The notes beneath the pieces are model-generated. The model was not told the origin of the DNA, made no database searches, and saw only the letters and a list, made by a program, of their open reading frames with translations. Shown piece by piece: positions 1 through 9,655 of a stretch of DNA of 64,000 nt; position 1 is the first letter of the stretch, and each line of letters opens with the position of its first letter. Source of the stretch: Singulisphaera acidiphila DSM 18658 (GTDB taxonomy: Bacteria; Planctomycetota; Planctomycetia; Isosphaerales; Isosphaeraceae); contig NC_019892.1 in the NCBI RefSeq assembly GCF_000242455.2, positions 2,418,001 through 2,482,000 on the forward strand. Reading direction: 5' to 3'. Made by a program: the position numbers and the translations under genes.

Positions 1-260
1 ATCAGCACCAGGCCCACCACGCAGAGCACATGAGCCAGGACCATCGGCGCACGATAGCCCGTGCGGTCCACCACCTTGACCGCAACGAGATCAGTGATCA
101 GTTGGGTGGCGAAATTCAGCAGGATCAGGCGGCCAAGCCTCTCGTAAGGGATCTGGTAACGGGCCTGGAAGATGATGAACAACAAGGGGGCGAGGTTGTT
201 CACGATGGCCTGAGTCACATACCCGGCATAGCAGGCGCGGCGAGTGTGGTCGAAGGTCAT
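1..260 (-). CDS. MFS transporter, N-terminal part (cut by window edge)
   Basis: An open frame on the minus strand starts with ATG at 258-260 and runs off the left edge, giving 86 residues with no stop. The translation begins MTFDHTRRACYAGYVTQAI and continues with a first hydrophobic helix (AIVNNLAPLLFIIFQ), a charged loop, a second helix, then a loop with DRTGYR and another hydrophobic stretch. Helix pair, short loop and a D-R-x-G-x-R signature between helices 2 and 3 are characteristic of major facilitator superfamily inner-membrane carriers. The substrate cannot be told from this part. It lies outside the tRNA-anchored island and reads away from it, so it is probably core genome. Confidence 0.75.
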   Translation of the reverse strand, partial: MTFDHTRRACYAGYVTQAIVNNLAPLLFIIFQARYQIPYERLGRLILLNFATQLITDLVAVKVVDRTGYRAPMVLAHVLCVVGLVL

Positions 261-815
261 TATGGTCTCAGGACTCGCCGATTGTGATGAGCGGGGGCGG
301 ATGGGCATCGCGGTAAGCCGATCCCGAAAAGGCTACCGCGAATCCGATCTGTGAGAAAGGCTCAGGCTGCCCCCCATGCCTCGCCGTTCGGGCACGCGGT
401 GGTTGGGAACGTTGGTGCCGGGACGAACCCGTGGCGATTCATACGACGTCGTGTGCGACGGCTGTGGTGATCGTTCTGTCAAACAATCACTACCGGAATA
501 GTAATTTAAGGGCACAGCTTACCCGAGAGAAGGCCACTCACGAACCTACCCGGGAGGTGCCTGGTCTTGGCCACATCAGGGGCAATTCGCGGTGGCTGGT
601 GGACGTTACCGAATCCTGCGATCAAACTTCTTCGGAAAGGTCTAGCGGGCAGGAGTTCAGGTCGGTAGAATCTCCCATGTCGAAACACACTGGAGCATTC
701 GGGCTGACTCGGCTGTTTTTGGCTGAACAGTATCGTCTGATCCCATGGTGATCTCGACGCAAACGCGGCCTGCAAGTGACGTAAGCCTCGAACCAGTCCG
801 CGATTGCAGTGCTTT
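261..815. other. Intergenic stretch without a supported gene
   Basis: This 555-base stretch separates the MFS transporter from the tRNA. The open frames here have no homology I recognise, have arginine/serine-rich shadow composition, and lack convincing ribosome sites. A less GC-rich patch around 440-515 probably holds the promoter of the leftward MFS gene; no confident -35/-10 pair could be fixed. Confidence 0.4.
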
Positions 816-898
816 GCCGAAGTGGCGGAATGGCAGACGCGCCGGACTCAAAATCCGGTGGGGTAACACCCGTGTGGGTTCAAGTCCCACCTTCGGTA
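816..898 (+). tRNA. tRNA-Leu (anticodon CAA)
   Basis: Acceptor arm GCCGAAG (816-822) pairs with CTTCGGT (891-897), with A898 as discriminator. The anticodon arm CCGGA-CTCAAAA-TCCGG gives a seven-base loop with anticodon CAA. A long variable arm typical of leucine tRNAs follows, then a T-arm with GTTCAAGTC. CCA is not encoded. An integrase gene begins about 105 bases downstream in the same direction, so the 3' end of this tRNA is the likely attachment site (attL) of the island. I found no second copy of the 3' end inside the window, so attR is either beyond it or lost. Confidence 0.93.
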
Positions 899-1002
899 CT
901 ATAGACTTACGGCGATTTGTTGAAGTTGCAGAACGAAGACCTTCTGCACTTCTTCTGCACACGCTGGGCTGGAATTGGGGTGACGTTGCCCGGAGAGCCG
1001 AC

Positions 1003-2331
1003 ATGGCTTCGCTCCAGCAGAAGGGCAACGGCTGGTACTGCCAGTTCATCTATCACGGCAAGCGGCACACCTTCGCCGTGGGCCGCGTCTCCGAGGCTGA
1101 GGCTAAGGCCAAATCGGCTCAAGTCGACTACCTGCTGCTGCGCCTCAAGCAACGGCTGATCGAGCTCCCACCCGGCGTCGGCATTGCAGAATTTGTGCAG
1201 AACGACGGCAGGTCTCTGGCCATCACCAGTGCCGTCGAAGGCGAGACGAAGGTGCTCACCCTCGTTGCCTTCCGCGACCGCTATCTCGACACGCACCGGC
1301 CCTCCCTCGAGCCCCGCACCGTCGAAGGGATCGAGCTCCACTTCAAGCACCTGGTCGCCTCCCTCGGCGAACGATTCCCGATCCGCGAGCTGAAACTGGC
1401 CAACTTGCAGGGGTACATCGACGCCCGGGCCAAGGCCAAGGGCCTGAGCGGCCGTCGCCTCTCCCCGGCCACGATCAGGAAGGAGATCATCTCGCTCCGC
1501 ACTGCGTGGAACTGGGGGGCAAAGATGGGGCTGGTCGCGGGTCGCTTCCCCAACGATGGGCTGCGATTCGGCAAGGTCGATGAGAAGCCGCCGTTCATGA
1601 CCCGCGAGGAGATCGAGCGGCGTATCGTCGGGGCAACGGACTACCAGAAGAAGGAACTCTGGGACGCCCTCTTCCTCACCCTGCCTGAGGTGACAGAACT
1701 GCTGGGCCATGTACGCGAGGCGGCGACGCTGCCCTGGGTTTATCCCATGGTCTGCTTTGCCGCCCATACGGGTGCGAGACGAAGCGAGCTGCTCCGCGTC
1801 GCGATCGCGGACATCGATTTCGAAGGCAAGGCAATTCTCATCAACGAAAAGAAACGGACGAGGGGAAAGCGAACTACGCGGCGGGTCCCTATGTCGGCAT
1901 TCATGGCCAATGTGCTCAAGGAATGGCTGGCCGTCCACCCCGGCGGCCCCTTCCTTTTCTGCAACGGGATCGTCGTGGAGCGAAGCAAGAAGCGAAGCCG
2001 GACGACCGGACACAAGAGCCAGGTCGCGAGATCCTCGACCGTCAAGGGACGACTGGAGTCGGTGAGCGACCGCGAGTCGCCGGGATTCAGCCCGATCACC
2101 AAGGATGAGGCCCATGACCACCTACGGCGGTCGCTCAGGGGGAGTCGCTGGGAGGTGATCAAGGGTTGGCACATCGCCCGTCACAGTTTCGCCTCGAACT
2201 GCGCCGCCAAGGGAATCGACCAACGGCTAATCGACAGGTGGCTCGGGCATACGACCGACGAGATGCGACGCCGCTACCAGCACTTGATTCCGAATCAGGA
2301 GCAGCAGGCGATCGGGGCGGTGTTCGGGTAG
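1003..2331 (+). CDS. Tyrosine site-specific integrase
   Basis: A 442-residue tyrosine recombinase that would insert and excise the island at the neighbouring tRNA-Leu. The N-terminal part starts MASLQQKGNGWYCQF, an arm-type/AP2-like DNA-binding region, followed by a core-binding helical domain and a C-terminal catalytic domain. The catalytic set is visible: Arg in HTGARRSELL, the H-x-x-R box in WHIARHSFASN, the second His in WLGHTTDEM, and the nucleophile Tyr in RRRYQHLIP. I chose ATG 1003 because GGAGAG (992-997) precedes it at the right distance; the same frame stays open upstream only by reading through the tRNA, which cannot be coding. No excisionase is evident beside it. Confidence 0.9.
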   Translation: MASLQQKGNGWYCQFIYHGKRHTFAVGRVSEAEAKAKSAQVDYLLLRLKQRLIELPPGVGIAEFVQNDGRSLAITSAVEGETKVLTLVAFRDRYLDTHRPSLEPRTVEGIELHFKHLVASLGERFPIRELKLANLQGYIDARAKAKGLSGRRLSPATIRKEIISLRTAWNWGAKMGLVAGRFPNDGLRFGKVDEKPPFMTREEIERRIVGATDYQKKELWDALFLTLPEVTELLGHVREAATLPWVYPMVCFAAHTGARRSELLRVAIADIDFEGKAILINEKKRTRGKRTTRRVPMSAFMANVLKEWLAVHPGGPFLFCNGIVVERSKKRSRTTGHKSQVARSSTVKGRLESVSDRESPGFSPITKDEAHDHLRRSLRGSRWEVIKGWHIARHSFASNCAAKGIDQRLIDRWLGHTTDEMRRRYQHLIPNQEQQAIGAVFG

Positions 2332-2363
2332 AGGCGGGAAAGTTTGTAACGGAGGCCGCTCAC

Positions 2364-3242
2364 TTGCAATTGCCGCATGAGTCAGAAACCAGGAAATCGA
2401 TCGAGAAGAAGCTTGCGCCGGAATTCGCCCTGGCCTCTGAAATCCTGGAGATGGCCATAAGCATTTTCACCTCCGAGCGGTCGGTCACCTTGAGCGAAGA
2501 CCTGCCGCCTGTGATCTTCGTCAACGCGATGGGGTTGCTGGCGAAGGCTTGCAAGCAATACCGGGCCGTCTGCGAGTTGTCACAGATGGGACTGGGAGAC
2601 CCAACGGACGGTGTGGCACGCATGATGTTCGAAACCTTGCTCGCCGTCAGCTTCCTCCTTCGAAAGCAAGTCGATCTCACGGTACAGGGCCAACCGCTAA
2701 TCGTGGAGGGCGGCAAGCAATTGACGCCCACATTTCGCGGCCAGCTCTATGCCGCCAACGACGCCTTTCAGGCCCAGAAGATCCTCAACGGTGCCACAAA
2801 AGCTCCCGGCCTTTTATGCGACGTACCGGCCAGCTCGCAAAGCCGGTTTGAAACGAATGTAGCTAATTATAAAACGATGCTTGGCCCTGCGTGGACGAAG
2901 CTCGTGATGCGAAAGGGTTACGCCGGGATCCACGTCAGCGATCTCGCGGAAAGCCTTGGGTTTTCGGAGATCTACGCTTCGGTTTACAAGATAGCGTCCG
3001 GCGGGGTCCATGCCGCCGATGCCATGAACCATGTCGTCGGGCAGTGCGAAGATTTGAATGATTTCCACTTCATGATTTCGCCAAACCCGGAGAATGTGCC
3101 CACGACGTTAAATTTTGCCAGCAGGGTCATGGTAACGATTATCCAGGAAGCGAATGATCGCTTCGGATTTGGCCTCGAGCAGCGAGCGGAAAACCTCATG
3201 ACAAAACTCGGCGAAATGAGCATCGAATTCCCCGAAGACTAG
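2364..3242 (+). CDS. Hypothetical protein, DUF5677-like
   Basis: A 292-residue helical protein lying 32 bases after the integrase. I start it at TTG 2364, which follows GGAGG (2351-2355) by eight bases; the frame remains open upstream only inside the integrase gene. The segment FVNAMGLLAKACKQYRAVCE followed by a helix with ARMMFETLLAVSFLLRK resembles DUF5677, a family of all-helical proteins often found in mobile and defence neighbourhoods whose biochemical role I do not know. The C-terminal part contains His residues in GGVHAADAMNHVVGQ. The family call is tentative, based on the helix pattern and not on a diagnostic motif. It may be island cargo between the integrase and BREX. Confidence 0.55.
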   Translation: MQLPHESETRKSIEKKLAPEFALASEILEMAISIFTSERSVTLSEDLPPVIFVNAMGLLAKACKQYRAVCELSQMGLGDPTDGVARMMFETLLAVSFLLRKQVDLTVQGQPLIVEGGKQLTPTFRGQLYAANDAFQAQKILNGATKAPGLLCDVPASSQSRFETNVANYKTMLGPAWTKLVMRKGYAGIHVSDLAESLGFSEIYASVYKIASGGVHAADAMNHVVGQCEDLNDFHFMISPNPENVPTTLNFASRVMVTIIQEANDRFGFGLEQRAENLMTKLGEMSIEFPED

Positions 3243-3252
3243 CGGCGAGGGA

Positions 3253-3538
3253 TCAGTCTATTGCCGATTGAAGCGACAGCAGTCCATATTGACGATACCG
3301 CAACAATTCCTGGTGGCTAATCACCCAGGCCGGATGAGCCCCCCATCCCAGATTGGCGTTTCCGAGCGTTCAATCTCCCAAGGCGGCAATGCTCACGGAC
3401 GGTGAATTCCGCTTTGCCTATCACGCGGCCAAACTCCTCTGTCGAATACCAGTCCTTGATTGTCTCCCGCTCGACCAACGCCCGCAGCAGCGATTCCAGT
3501 CTCCCCAGCGGGTCCTCGCTGTTCACGGTACTCAGCAT
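3253..3538 (-). pseudogene. Small helix-turn-helix (MerR/excisionase-like) protein, frameshifted
   Basis: ATG at 3538 overlaps the stop of the BrxHI helicase (ATGCTGA), so this is the last, translationally coupled gene of the BREX operon. The first 66 residues read MLSTVNSEDPLGRLESLLRA, then DWYSTEEFGRVIGKAEFTVR, a winged-helix/excisionase-type DNA-binding motif. In the annotated frame it stops after GGSSGLGD. If one G is skipped in the G6 run near 3345-3350 the protein continues AHPAWVISHQELLRYRQYGL to a TGA at 3253-3255, which restores the conserved end of these planctomycete HTH proteins. It is therefore either a one-base insertion or a homopolymer sequencing error. Possible roles are regulation of BREX or element excision. 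Confidence 0.7.
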
Positions 3539-5640
3539 TCGTGGACGATCCGCATGGGTCGTTCCAGCACCTCAGCCACGCCTCGGATGTCGGAGAGTCG
3601 TGTTTGGACGACGCGGCTCGCCAGTCCGGAGGGTAGGCATTCCGAGAATTTCAGGCCGTCCAAAGCCTGCTCATCGGCCGGGGGCACGATCTGGCCTGGG
3701 GCTGCATCGGCTAAGCCCCGGAGCTGGGTCTCGGCGTCTTGCGCAGCGAACTTTGCTGGGAATCGGACGGCAAAATTGTCAAACTTGACCCGGTCGCCGG
3801 TCCGTCGCCCCAGTTCGTGGGCGAGGGCGGCGTTGGCACGACCGCCGCCGAACGTCCACCAGGTGGTATCGCCATCCGACGTGACGAGCATGGTCGCGTC
3901 ATCCCGGGTCAGCCAAGGGAACTCATTGCGAACAGCCTCCATGCGTCTGACGGTTCTCACCGACCATCGCGGGGAGATCTCGTCTCCAGCCAGGTTCCGG
4001 CGAATCGCCTCGCAGAGCTCGCCTGAGAGAAACTGCCCTTCGCCCCGCCAGCGCGAGCGGCCAACATCCTCGGCAGGCTCGACGTACGCCCTGCGCCGCT
4101 TCCAGTCCAGGTGGGTCACACGCCAGGCCCGCCCGGCTAGCAGGAGTACCGGCAGTCCGTCCTCGCGGCGGGTCAAGAAGGTCGATTCGTCAACGGATCC
4201 AAGCTCGCGTCGACCGTGTAAGACGGTGAAGAGAGGGGGAGCCGTGAACACCGAGATCAGCTGGAGGAAATTCTTCCGCCCATAGGTGTCCTGGCCCTCG
4301 CGCCCGAGCCAGAGCACGCCCGCCTCGTCCCAGAGGATCTCCTTCTCGATCATGCCTGCGACGATCGAATCGACGGTATCGCGCCCCACTGAACGGAAGG
4401 CAGGGACCGTCCCGACCCAGTCCAGCCATTCGCCCCGGCCGATCCCCCGCTCCTGGAGCGCCAAGGCCAGGAGCTGCTGCGCCAGGATATGCAGCGGCTC
4501 GGGCGGTGCTGTCGCCGGATCGACGAAGCCGGAGGCCCAAAGATCGATCAGACCGGCCGCGCGAAGGAGGCTCTCGTCAGAGGTCGCCAGGAAGAGGCAA
4601 TTGCGCGCCATGCCAGGCCGGCGACCGGTGCGGCCCATCCGCTGTAAAAACGACGAGACTGCACCTGGGGCATCGATCTGGACCACGCGATCGAGGTCAC
4701 CGACGTCGATCCCCAACTCTAACGTGCTGGTGGCCACGATCACGCAGTCGCGACCCTGGGCGAACGCCCGTTCGGCCTGCTGGCGCTCGTCGAGTCCGAG
4801 CGAACTGTGCGAGACGAAGGTCTCGACTCGTCGCATTCGTAGTTCAGCGGCGAGTTGCTCGACCCGCGATCGACTATCGCAAAAAACGAGCCGCTTCTCA
4901 CCACGATGCAAAGCCGCGATGACCGTGGCAGCATTGTCGAGGTTGCCGACATAGTCGAGTTGCACCTCGGGCGGCGGCTCGGGTATGGCGGGCGGCCGGA
5001 TGACTCGCCTGGAACGACCAGAGCCGGCCGAAAGCCAGGTGAGTAGGTCGTCCTCGTTGCCCACTGTGGCCGAAAGCCCGATTCGTTGGTGGTCGCGGCC
5101 CGCGAGCCGGCCGATTCGCTGCAAGAGGGCGAGCAAGTGCCAGCCCCGGTCGTCTCGAGCGAAGGCGTGGACCTCGTCCACAACCACGGCCTGGACGTTA
5201 GCGAACAGCCGGTTGTGGTTGATCGAAGTTGATGTCAGCATTACTTCCAGCGACTCAGGCGTCGTCAGGAGGCAATCAGGTGGGTTGGCCAGCGTGTGCT
5301 TCTTGATCGACGCGGAGACGTCGCCATGCCAGAGCGCCGCCTGTCGGCCAACCAGCCCGTAGTATCGCTCGAGACGCTCATTCTGGTTGTTGAGCAAGGC
5401 CTTGATCGGGCTGATGTATAAAACCGACAAGCCAGTCCAGGACTGCGAGAGCGTCTCGGAAATTAGGGGGAAGAAGGCGGCCTCGGTCTTGCCCCCCGCC
5501 GTCGGTGCGAGGATGAGCAAGTTGTCGCCGGCGAGGGCGCCCTCGATCGCCAGTTCCTGAACCGGTCTCAGCGATCGCCAACCCATGGAATTGACGACCT
5601 GGTGCCGGAGCGCCGGGTGGAGCTGGTCGAAGGCGCACAT
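3532..5640 (-). CDS. brxHI: BREX type 2 DEAD/DEAH helicase BrxHI
   Basis: A 702-residue superfamily 2 helicase. Visible motifs: APTAGGKT (motif I, about residues 45-52), DEVH in VVVDEVHAFARDD (motif II), GLSATVGN (motif III), and RMGRTGRR (motif VI), with a long C-terminal region as in Lhr-type helicases. BrxHI is the accessory helicase of type 2 BREX, and its length fits that family. I prefer ATG 5640 over the longer frame start at 5700, because the 5640 start falls one base after the brxD stop whereas the longer version would overlap brxD by about 60 bases. It is the sixth gene of the operon and shares its stop with the start of the HTH gene. Confidence 0.9.
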   Translation of the reverse strand: MCAFDQLHPALRHQVVNSMGWRSLRPVQELAIEGALAGDNLLILAPTAGGKTEAAFFPLISETLSQSWTGLSVLYISPIKALLNNQNERLERYYGLVGRQAALWHGDVSASIKKHTLANPPDCLLTTPESLEVMLTSTSINHNRLFANVQAVVVDEVHAFARDDRGWHLLALLQRIGRLAGRDHQRIGLSATVGNEDDLLTWLSAGSGRSRRVIRPPAIPEPPPEVQLDYVGNLDNAATVIAALHRGEKRLVFCDSRSRVEQLAAELRMRRVETFVSHSSLGLDERQQAERAFAQGRDCVIVATSTLELGIDVGDLDRVVQIDAPGAVSSFLQRMGRTGRRPGMARNCLFLATSDESLLRAAGLIDLWASGFVDPATAPPEPLHILAQQLLALALQERGIGRGEWLDWVGTVPAFRSVGRDTVDSIVAGMIEKEILWDEAGVLWLGREGQDTYGRKNFLQLISVFTAPPLFTVLHGRRELGSVDESTFLTRREDGLPVLLLAGRAWRVTHLDWKRRRAYVEPAEDVGRSRWRGEGQFLSGELCEAIRRNLAGDEISPRWSVRTVRRMEAVRNEFPWLTRDDATMLVTSDGDTTWWTFGGGRANAALAHELGRRTGDRVKFDNFAVRFPAKFAAQDAETQLRGLADAAPGQIVPPADEQALDGLKFSECLPSGLASRVVQTRLSDIRGVAEVLERPMRIVHEC

Positions 5641-5641
5641 A

Positions 5642-6961
5642 TTAGAGGTCCAGCTCGATCTCGTCGACGGACGCGGCACCGCGGGCGGCACGCTCGACAC
5701 GGTTCAATTCATCCTCGGCGATCGTCAGCCGGTAGTGTTGGCGGGGATGGAAGTCGGCGTGCTGATCGACCCGGTCGAGCACGTCGGCCAGGAGCTTCTT
5801 GAGGAACAACCGAGGTGCTACTCCGACCTGGCCACCTAAATCACCCGCCACGGCCGAGGCCAGTTCGGCGACGTAGGTGTCATCCACCAACGTGAGGATT
5901 CGTTCGCGATCCTGAGCGTCCTGGGCATAGAGATCGCGGACTTTCAGACCCACTTCGACGAGCCGGGCGTGCGAGAACGCAGGGAGGCGGATCTGCACGG
6001 CCCGCAGATTGTCGAAGCGAGCATCGGTCTGGAAATCGACCTGGAGTCGCTGCGCCAACGGCTCCAGCCGACGGACACCCTGCGGGCCATCGTAAAATGC
6101 GGGCGTCCCGGTGATCAGCAGGTAGAGGCCGGGGAACCGCCCGCCATCAATGTCGTCGATCAGTTGCCTCAGGGCGTTCAACCCCTTTTCTCGCACGTCG
6201 CCCCGGACACGCTGGAGCGTCTCGATCTCGTCGAGCACGAGGACGAGTCCCGAGAATCCCGAATCTTTCAAAATCAGGAGCAAGCCACGGAGGAAGCTGA
6301 GGGCGGCGAAGTGGTCCACGTCCCCCTTGATCCCGGCGATTCTTTTGATCGAGGCCGCGACGTGCGGCTGCCCGGCGAGCCATCCGACAAGCCCCTCGGC
6401 GGTGGCATGGTCGTTCCGTCGCTGCGCCGCCCGGTACGATCGCAGGGCGGCGGCGAACTGAGGGGTCGCCCGGGTGATCTCGAGGAGCCGCTGTTCGAGG
6501 AGTTCGTCTGCACGTCGCGCCAAGGCTTCGAGGTCGCTGGCCTCGATCTCTCCCTCAGAGAGGATGTCCTCCTCCAAGCCGTAGAACCAGCCGTCAATGA
6601 TGGAGCGATAGGCACCCAGGAAGCAGTCGGCCGTGGACAACTGCTCCATCGCCCGACGGTAAACTGTTTCGAGGCGATGGAGGGGTGTCTCGGTCTCGGA
6701 GATCTGGACCTCGGCGATGGCGTATCCCTTCTTCTTGGCGTACTCCTGCACCCAACGCCCAAAGAAGGTCTTGCCGCAGCCGTACTCGCCCCGGACTGCC
6801 TTGAACACCGAGCTCCCTTGGGCCACGTCGGCGAGTTCCCCGGTCATGACGGGCTCGAACCGGCCGAGTCCTACGGAGAGGAAGTCGAGGCCCCGTTGCG
6901 GGACCGTCCCCTTGCGGAGCGCACTGATGATTTCGCGGCGGCGTTCTCGGCTGATTTCCAT
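5642..6961 (-). CDS. brxD: BREX type 2 ATP-binding protein BrxD
   Basis: A 439-residue P-loop ATPase of the DUF2791 family. The Walker A loop is RGEYGCGKT at residues 57-65 and Walker B is GLVLVLDEIETL near the middle, followed by a sensor-like LYLLITGTPAFYDGP. BrxD is a defining accessory gene of type 2 BREX; its mechanism is not established, but it is thought to act with the helicase on DNA. It starts four bases downstream of the pglZ stop and ends one base before the helicase ATG, so the three genes are almost certainly one transcript. All key nucleotide-binding residues are present and the length is normal for the family. Confidence 0.9.
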   Translation of the reverse strand: MEISRERRREIISALRKGTVPQRGLDFLSVGLGRFEPVMTGELADVAQGSSVFKAVRGEYGCGKTFFGRWVQEYAKKKGYAIAEVQISETETPLHRLETVYRRAMEQLSTADCFLGAYRSIIDGWFYGLEEDILSEGEIEASDLEALARRADELLEQRLLEITRATPQFAAALRSYRAAQRRNDHATAEGLVGWLAGQPHVAASIKRIAGIKGDVDHFAALSFLRGLLLILKDSGFSGLVLVLDEIETLQRVRGDVREKGLNALRQLIDDIDGGRFPGLYLLITGTPAFYDGPQGVRRLEPLAQRLQVDFQTDARFDNLRAVQIRLPAFSHARLVEVGLKVRDLYAQDAQDRERILTLVDDTYVAELASAVAGDLGGQVGVAPRLFLKKLLADVLDRVDQHADFHPRQHYRLTIAEDELNRVERAARGAASVDEIELDL

Positions 6962-6964
6962 GTG

Positions 6965-9655
6965 TTAACCCAGGTCGAATTGTCGTCTGAGCTTCACCAC
7001 ATTGAGCTCGATCTTATTCTCGTTACGGTTGAGGCTGAGGATCTCGTACCCGTCGACATTCAAGAGGCGCTGAATGCGAGCGATGAGCCCGTCCAGGCGT
7101 GCGGCGGGGATCTCGGCGGCGTTTGCGAAGGCGGCAGGGGTCATGAGGCCGCCTCCTGCTTCCAGGACGATGAGGGTCCGCCGCACGACCTCGTCCTCCG
7201 GGGCGTGGCGACGGATCTGTTCCTTCTGGTCCTTGTATACCTGGGAGGAAAACAGCCGGTCGATCCACGCTCCGGGCCTTTTCGTGACGGGCAACGGCGC
7301 GTCGACCTCGTCTCGTAGGTTGTCGAAAAGCGTCGGGGGACGCTTCGGCGAATGCAGGATAACCGTGGTTGTCTCCTCAACCGCGGCAGTAGCCTTGCTC
7401 GGTGCTGGCGACCACCAGTCCGGCTTGGGGTACTCGCACGAGTAGAGACCGGAATAAGCACTGCTCTGATCGGTCAGGAGGACCAGCGGACAGACCATCT
7501 CCTGGGGGGTCGCCCCGCCGTGGTATCCGTTCTGGGGTCCACCGTAATGAACCCGTTCCGACCAAGGGACGATGATCGAGGAACCGCTTGCTCCGGCCTG
7601 CACCCGGTCCCCCGTAATCGCGACCTCGTCCTCAGCCAGATCGTCGGCCTTGGGACGCCACCTGCCCCCCGTCTGCAACGGGATGTTGCGCGCATCGGGC
7701 CGGTGCCAGACATGACCGTGGTCGCTGGCCAGGATGACCACCCGCCCCGTGTCCCGGGCCAGCTTGAGGAGCGAGCCGAGGGGGCTGATGCGGTGGATCG
7801 TCCAGTCGTCCCGGATCTGCTGGGCACTGGAGAGCCGGTCGTCGATGGCATTAATGACCACGCCCACGACCCGAAGGTTCAGAGACAGAATTGCCTTGGA
7901 CAGATCCTCGCCGATCGCTCCCCGCGCCCCTTCGGTCACTTCTTTTTTATGAAAGAGCACCGGGGGATACTTCTTATCGCAAACGTGCCTGAGGACCGGG
8001 TGCAACTCGAAGTTCCGGGTCTCGACCGCCGCATCTCCGCTCGTCAGCGTCCCCGAGAGGAGGCTGGCACGAGAGACTTGCGTGACGCTCGGGAGCGCGG
8101 CGACGACGGGCAAGGGGGGGAGCGCGGCCGCGTCCAGAGTGGCCTGGGACCAGTGCTCTTGCCGGATGTCGTCGAGGAGCTCGTGGCAGATCGCCCAGCT
8201 CATGCCGTCGAGGACGACCAGAAGCACCCGATTGCCGGGTTCGACCACCCTGGCGACGACCTGGCCGAGCACATCCTCGACGCCCAAGGCCCCTGCGGAA
8301 TCCGAGCCCACGGCAGTCCAGTCCGCCAAGGACTCGGCGAAAGGCCGATTGAACTGCTCCCTCCGCTCCAGGACCGCCCGATCGAGGACTTGATAGGCTC
8401 GAGAAAGGCCAACGACCTCATCACCCCGGCCGATCAACTCCCGTGCCCAGTCCACGAAGGCCAGGTCCCGACGGTACGTCTGGGTGAACTCGGGGAACGA
8501 CCCGCAAGTCGGCAGAGGGCGAGCGAGCCAGCGGACGAGCCTCAGCGCCATCATGACCCTTGAGATTTGGTCATGTCGTCGGCCGAGCTTGGCGACACGG
8601 TGTTCGTTGATCTCACCCAGGAGCCGTTCACATCCCTGAATCGTCTCCTCGCTCGGCGAGCTGATGGTGGCTTCGACCTGGGCTCCGAACCGGGCCAGCC
8701 GTTGCTCGAATCCAAGTTGCGTCAACCGATTGCGATCGGCATGAGCGTCACACCGGAACTGGCGGAGCAACTCATCGGCACGCTGCAAATGCTGGTGGGC
8801 GCTTCGAGCATCGTCCCTGCGGTCCAGGTCGGCAACGGCGTCGGTGACGAGTCGACCCAGGCAGCGTCCGATCGACGGGGGGATCGGCGTGTTGCCGTGG
8901 TATTGCTCCATCCGGGCGGCGGCGGCTTCCAGCGTCGAACTCTTGCCATCGCCGTAAACCACCTGGCAGACGACGGCCAGAGCGAGGGCATCGCCCCCGG
9001 CGCCACTCTCGATGAACTTCAAAATCGAGTCGGCGGCATCCCCCAGGCTGGCCACGAGGCGGTCGCGCAGGCTGGTCCGCAGCTCCGGCGAGGCATTCAA
9101 GTAGCGACTCGCCCCGGATTTCGTGGTGGCCCAGAGCAGGAGCGACACCAGGTCGGGCTCGCTCTCCCCCATGTCAAAAACGTGGCGGCTGATCGCCCTC
9201 CAGACCGTCCCACCGTCGAGAATCCCCGCCGAAACCGGCGGATAGCCGTCCGGCGGAGCATACTCGATCAGGGCCTGAGCGAGGGCCGGGTCGCAAATCG
9301 AACGGTCGAGTTCCTTGGCCTTGAACAGGGCGCAGAGGCTGGCCCAGTGGTCGATCGCGAAGAGGCGGCAACGCGCCAAGCGGGCGACGACATCATGTCC
9401 CAGGTCGGCCTGCTGGAGCTTGGTCAGCAAGATGATCCGGCTCTGGTCTCGCTCGGCGTTCCGCAATGCCTGCCGGACCTGGAACACGGTGTCGGCCCGG
9501 ACCACCTGGGCCTTGCCGAACTCGAACTCCACCTCGGTCGGGCCGAGCCAAGGCACGCTGACGTGCAGGCCGACGGCCAGCGCGTCTTCGTCCCGCAGCC
9601 ACTTCTCCTCGACGATGGACCGCAACTGCTGCGAGCTCAGGGCTCCGACGCTCAT
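6965..9655 (-). CDS. pglZ: BREX type 2 phosphatase-like protein PglZ
   Basis: An 896-residue protein with the alkaline-phosphatase-superfamily core that marks all BREX systems. The metal-site segments VLLVVLDGMSWAICHELL and VVILASDHGHVWHRP are clear, and RVHYGGPQNGYHGGATPQEM supplies the late His-rich motif. PglZ is required for phage exclusion in the Pgl/BREX family. The start codon overlaps the pglY stop by four bases (ATGA at 9652-9655), indicating translational coupling. The C-terminal 130 residues form a small winged-helix-like tail. No inactivating change is visible. Confidence 0.93.
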   Translation of the reverse strand: MSVGALSSQQLRSIVEEKWLRDEDALAVGLHVSVPWLGPTEVEFEFGKAQVVRADTVFQVRQALRNAERDQSRIILLTKLQQADLGHDVVARLARCRLFAIDHWASLCALFKAKELDRSICDPALAQALIEYAPPDGYPPVSAGILDGGTVWRAISRHVFDMGESEPDLVSLLLWATTKSGASRYLNASPELRTSLRDRLVASLGDAADSILKFIESGAGGDALALAVVCQVVYGDGKSSTLEAAAARMEQYHGNTPIPPSIGRCLGRLVTDAVADLDRRDDARSAHQHLQRADELLRQFRCDAHADRNRLTQLGFEQRLARFGAQVEATISSPSEETIQGCERLLGEINEHRVAKLGRRHDQISRVMMALRLVRWLARPLPTCGSFPEFTQTYRRDLAFVDWARELIGRGDEVVGLSRAYQVLDRAVLERREQFNRPFAESLADWTAVGSDSAGALGVEDVLGQVVARVVEPGNRVLLVVLDGMSWAICHELLDDIRQEHWSQATLDAAALPPLPVVAALPSVTQVSRASLLSGTLTSGDAAVETRNFELHPVLRHVCDKKYPPVLFHKKEVTEGARGAIGEDLSKAILSLNLRVVGVVINAIDDRLSSAQQIRDDWTIHRISPLGSLLKLARDTGRVVILASDHGHVWHRPDARNIPLQTGGRWRPKADDLAEDEVAITGDRVQAGASGSSIIVPWSERVHYGGPQNGYHGGATPQEMVCPLVLLTDQSSAYSGLYSCEYPKPDWWSPAPSKATAAVEETTTVILHSPKRPPTLFDNLRDEVDAPLPVTKRPGAWIDRLFSSQVYKDQKEQIRRHAPEDEVVRRTLIVLEAGGGLMTPAAFANAAEIPAARLDGLIARIQRLLNVDGYEILSLNRNENKIELNVVKLRRQFDLG

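Noticed and set aside
745-1002. N-terminal extension of the integrase frame
   Set aside because: It would run through the tRNA-Leu gene; ATG 1003 has a ribosome site and gives a normal integrase N-terminus.
907-2121. Long minus-strand open frame (404 codons) opposite the integrase
   Set aside because: Antisense shadow of a clear integrase in GC-rich DNA; no domain recognised.
5969-7318. Plus-strand open frame of 449 codons opposite brxD and pglZ
   Set aside because: Crosses two real genes on the opposite strand and has shadow composition.
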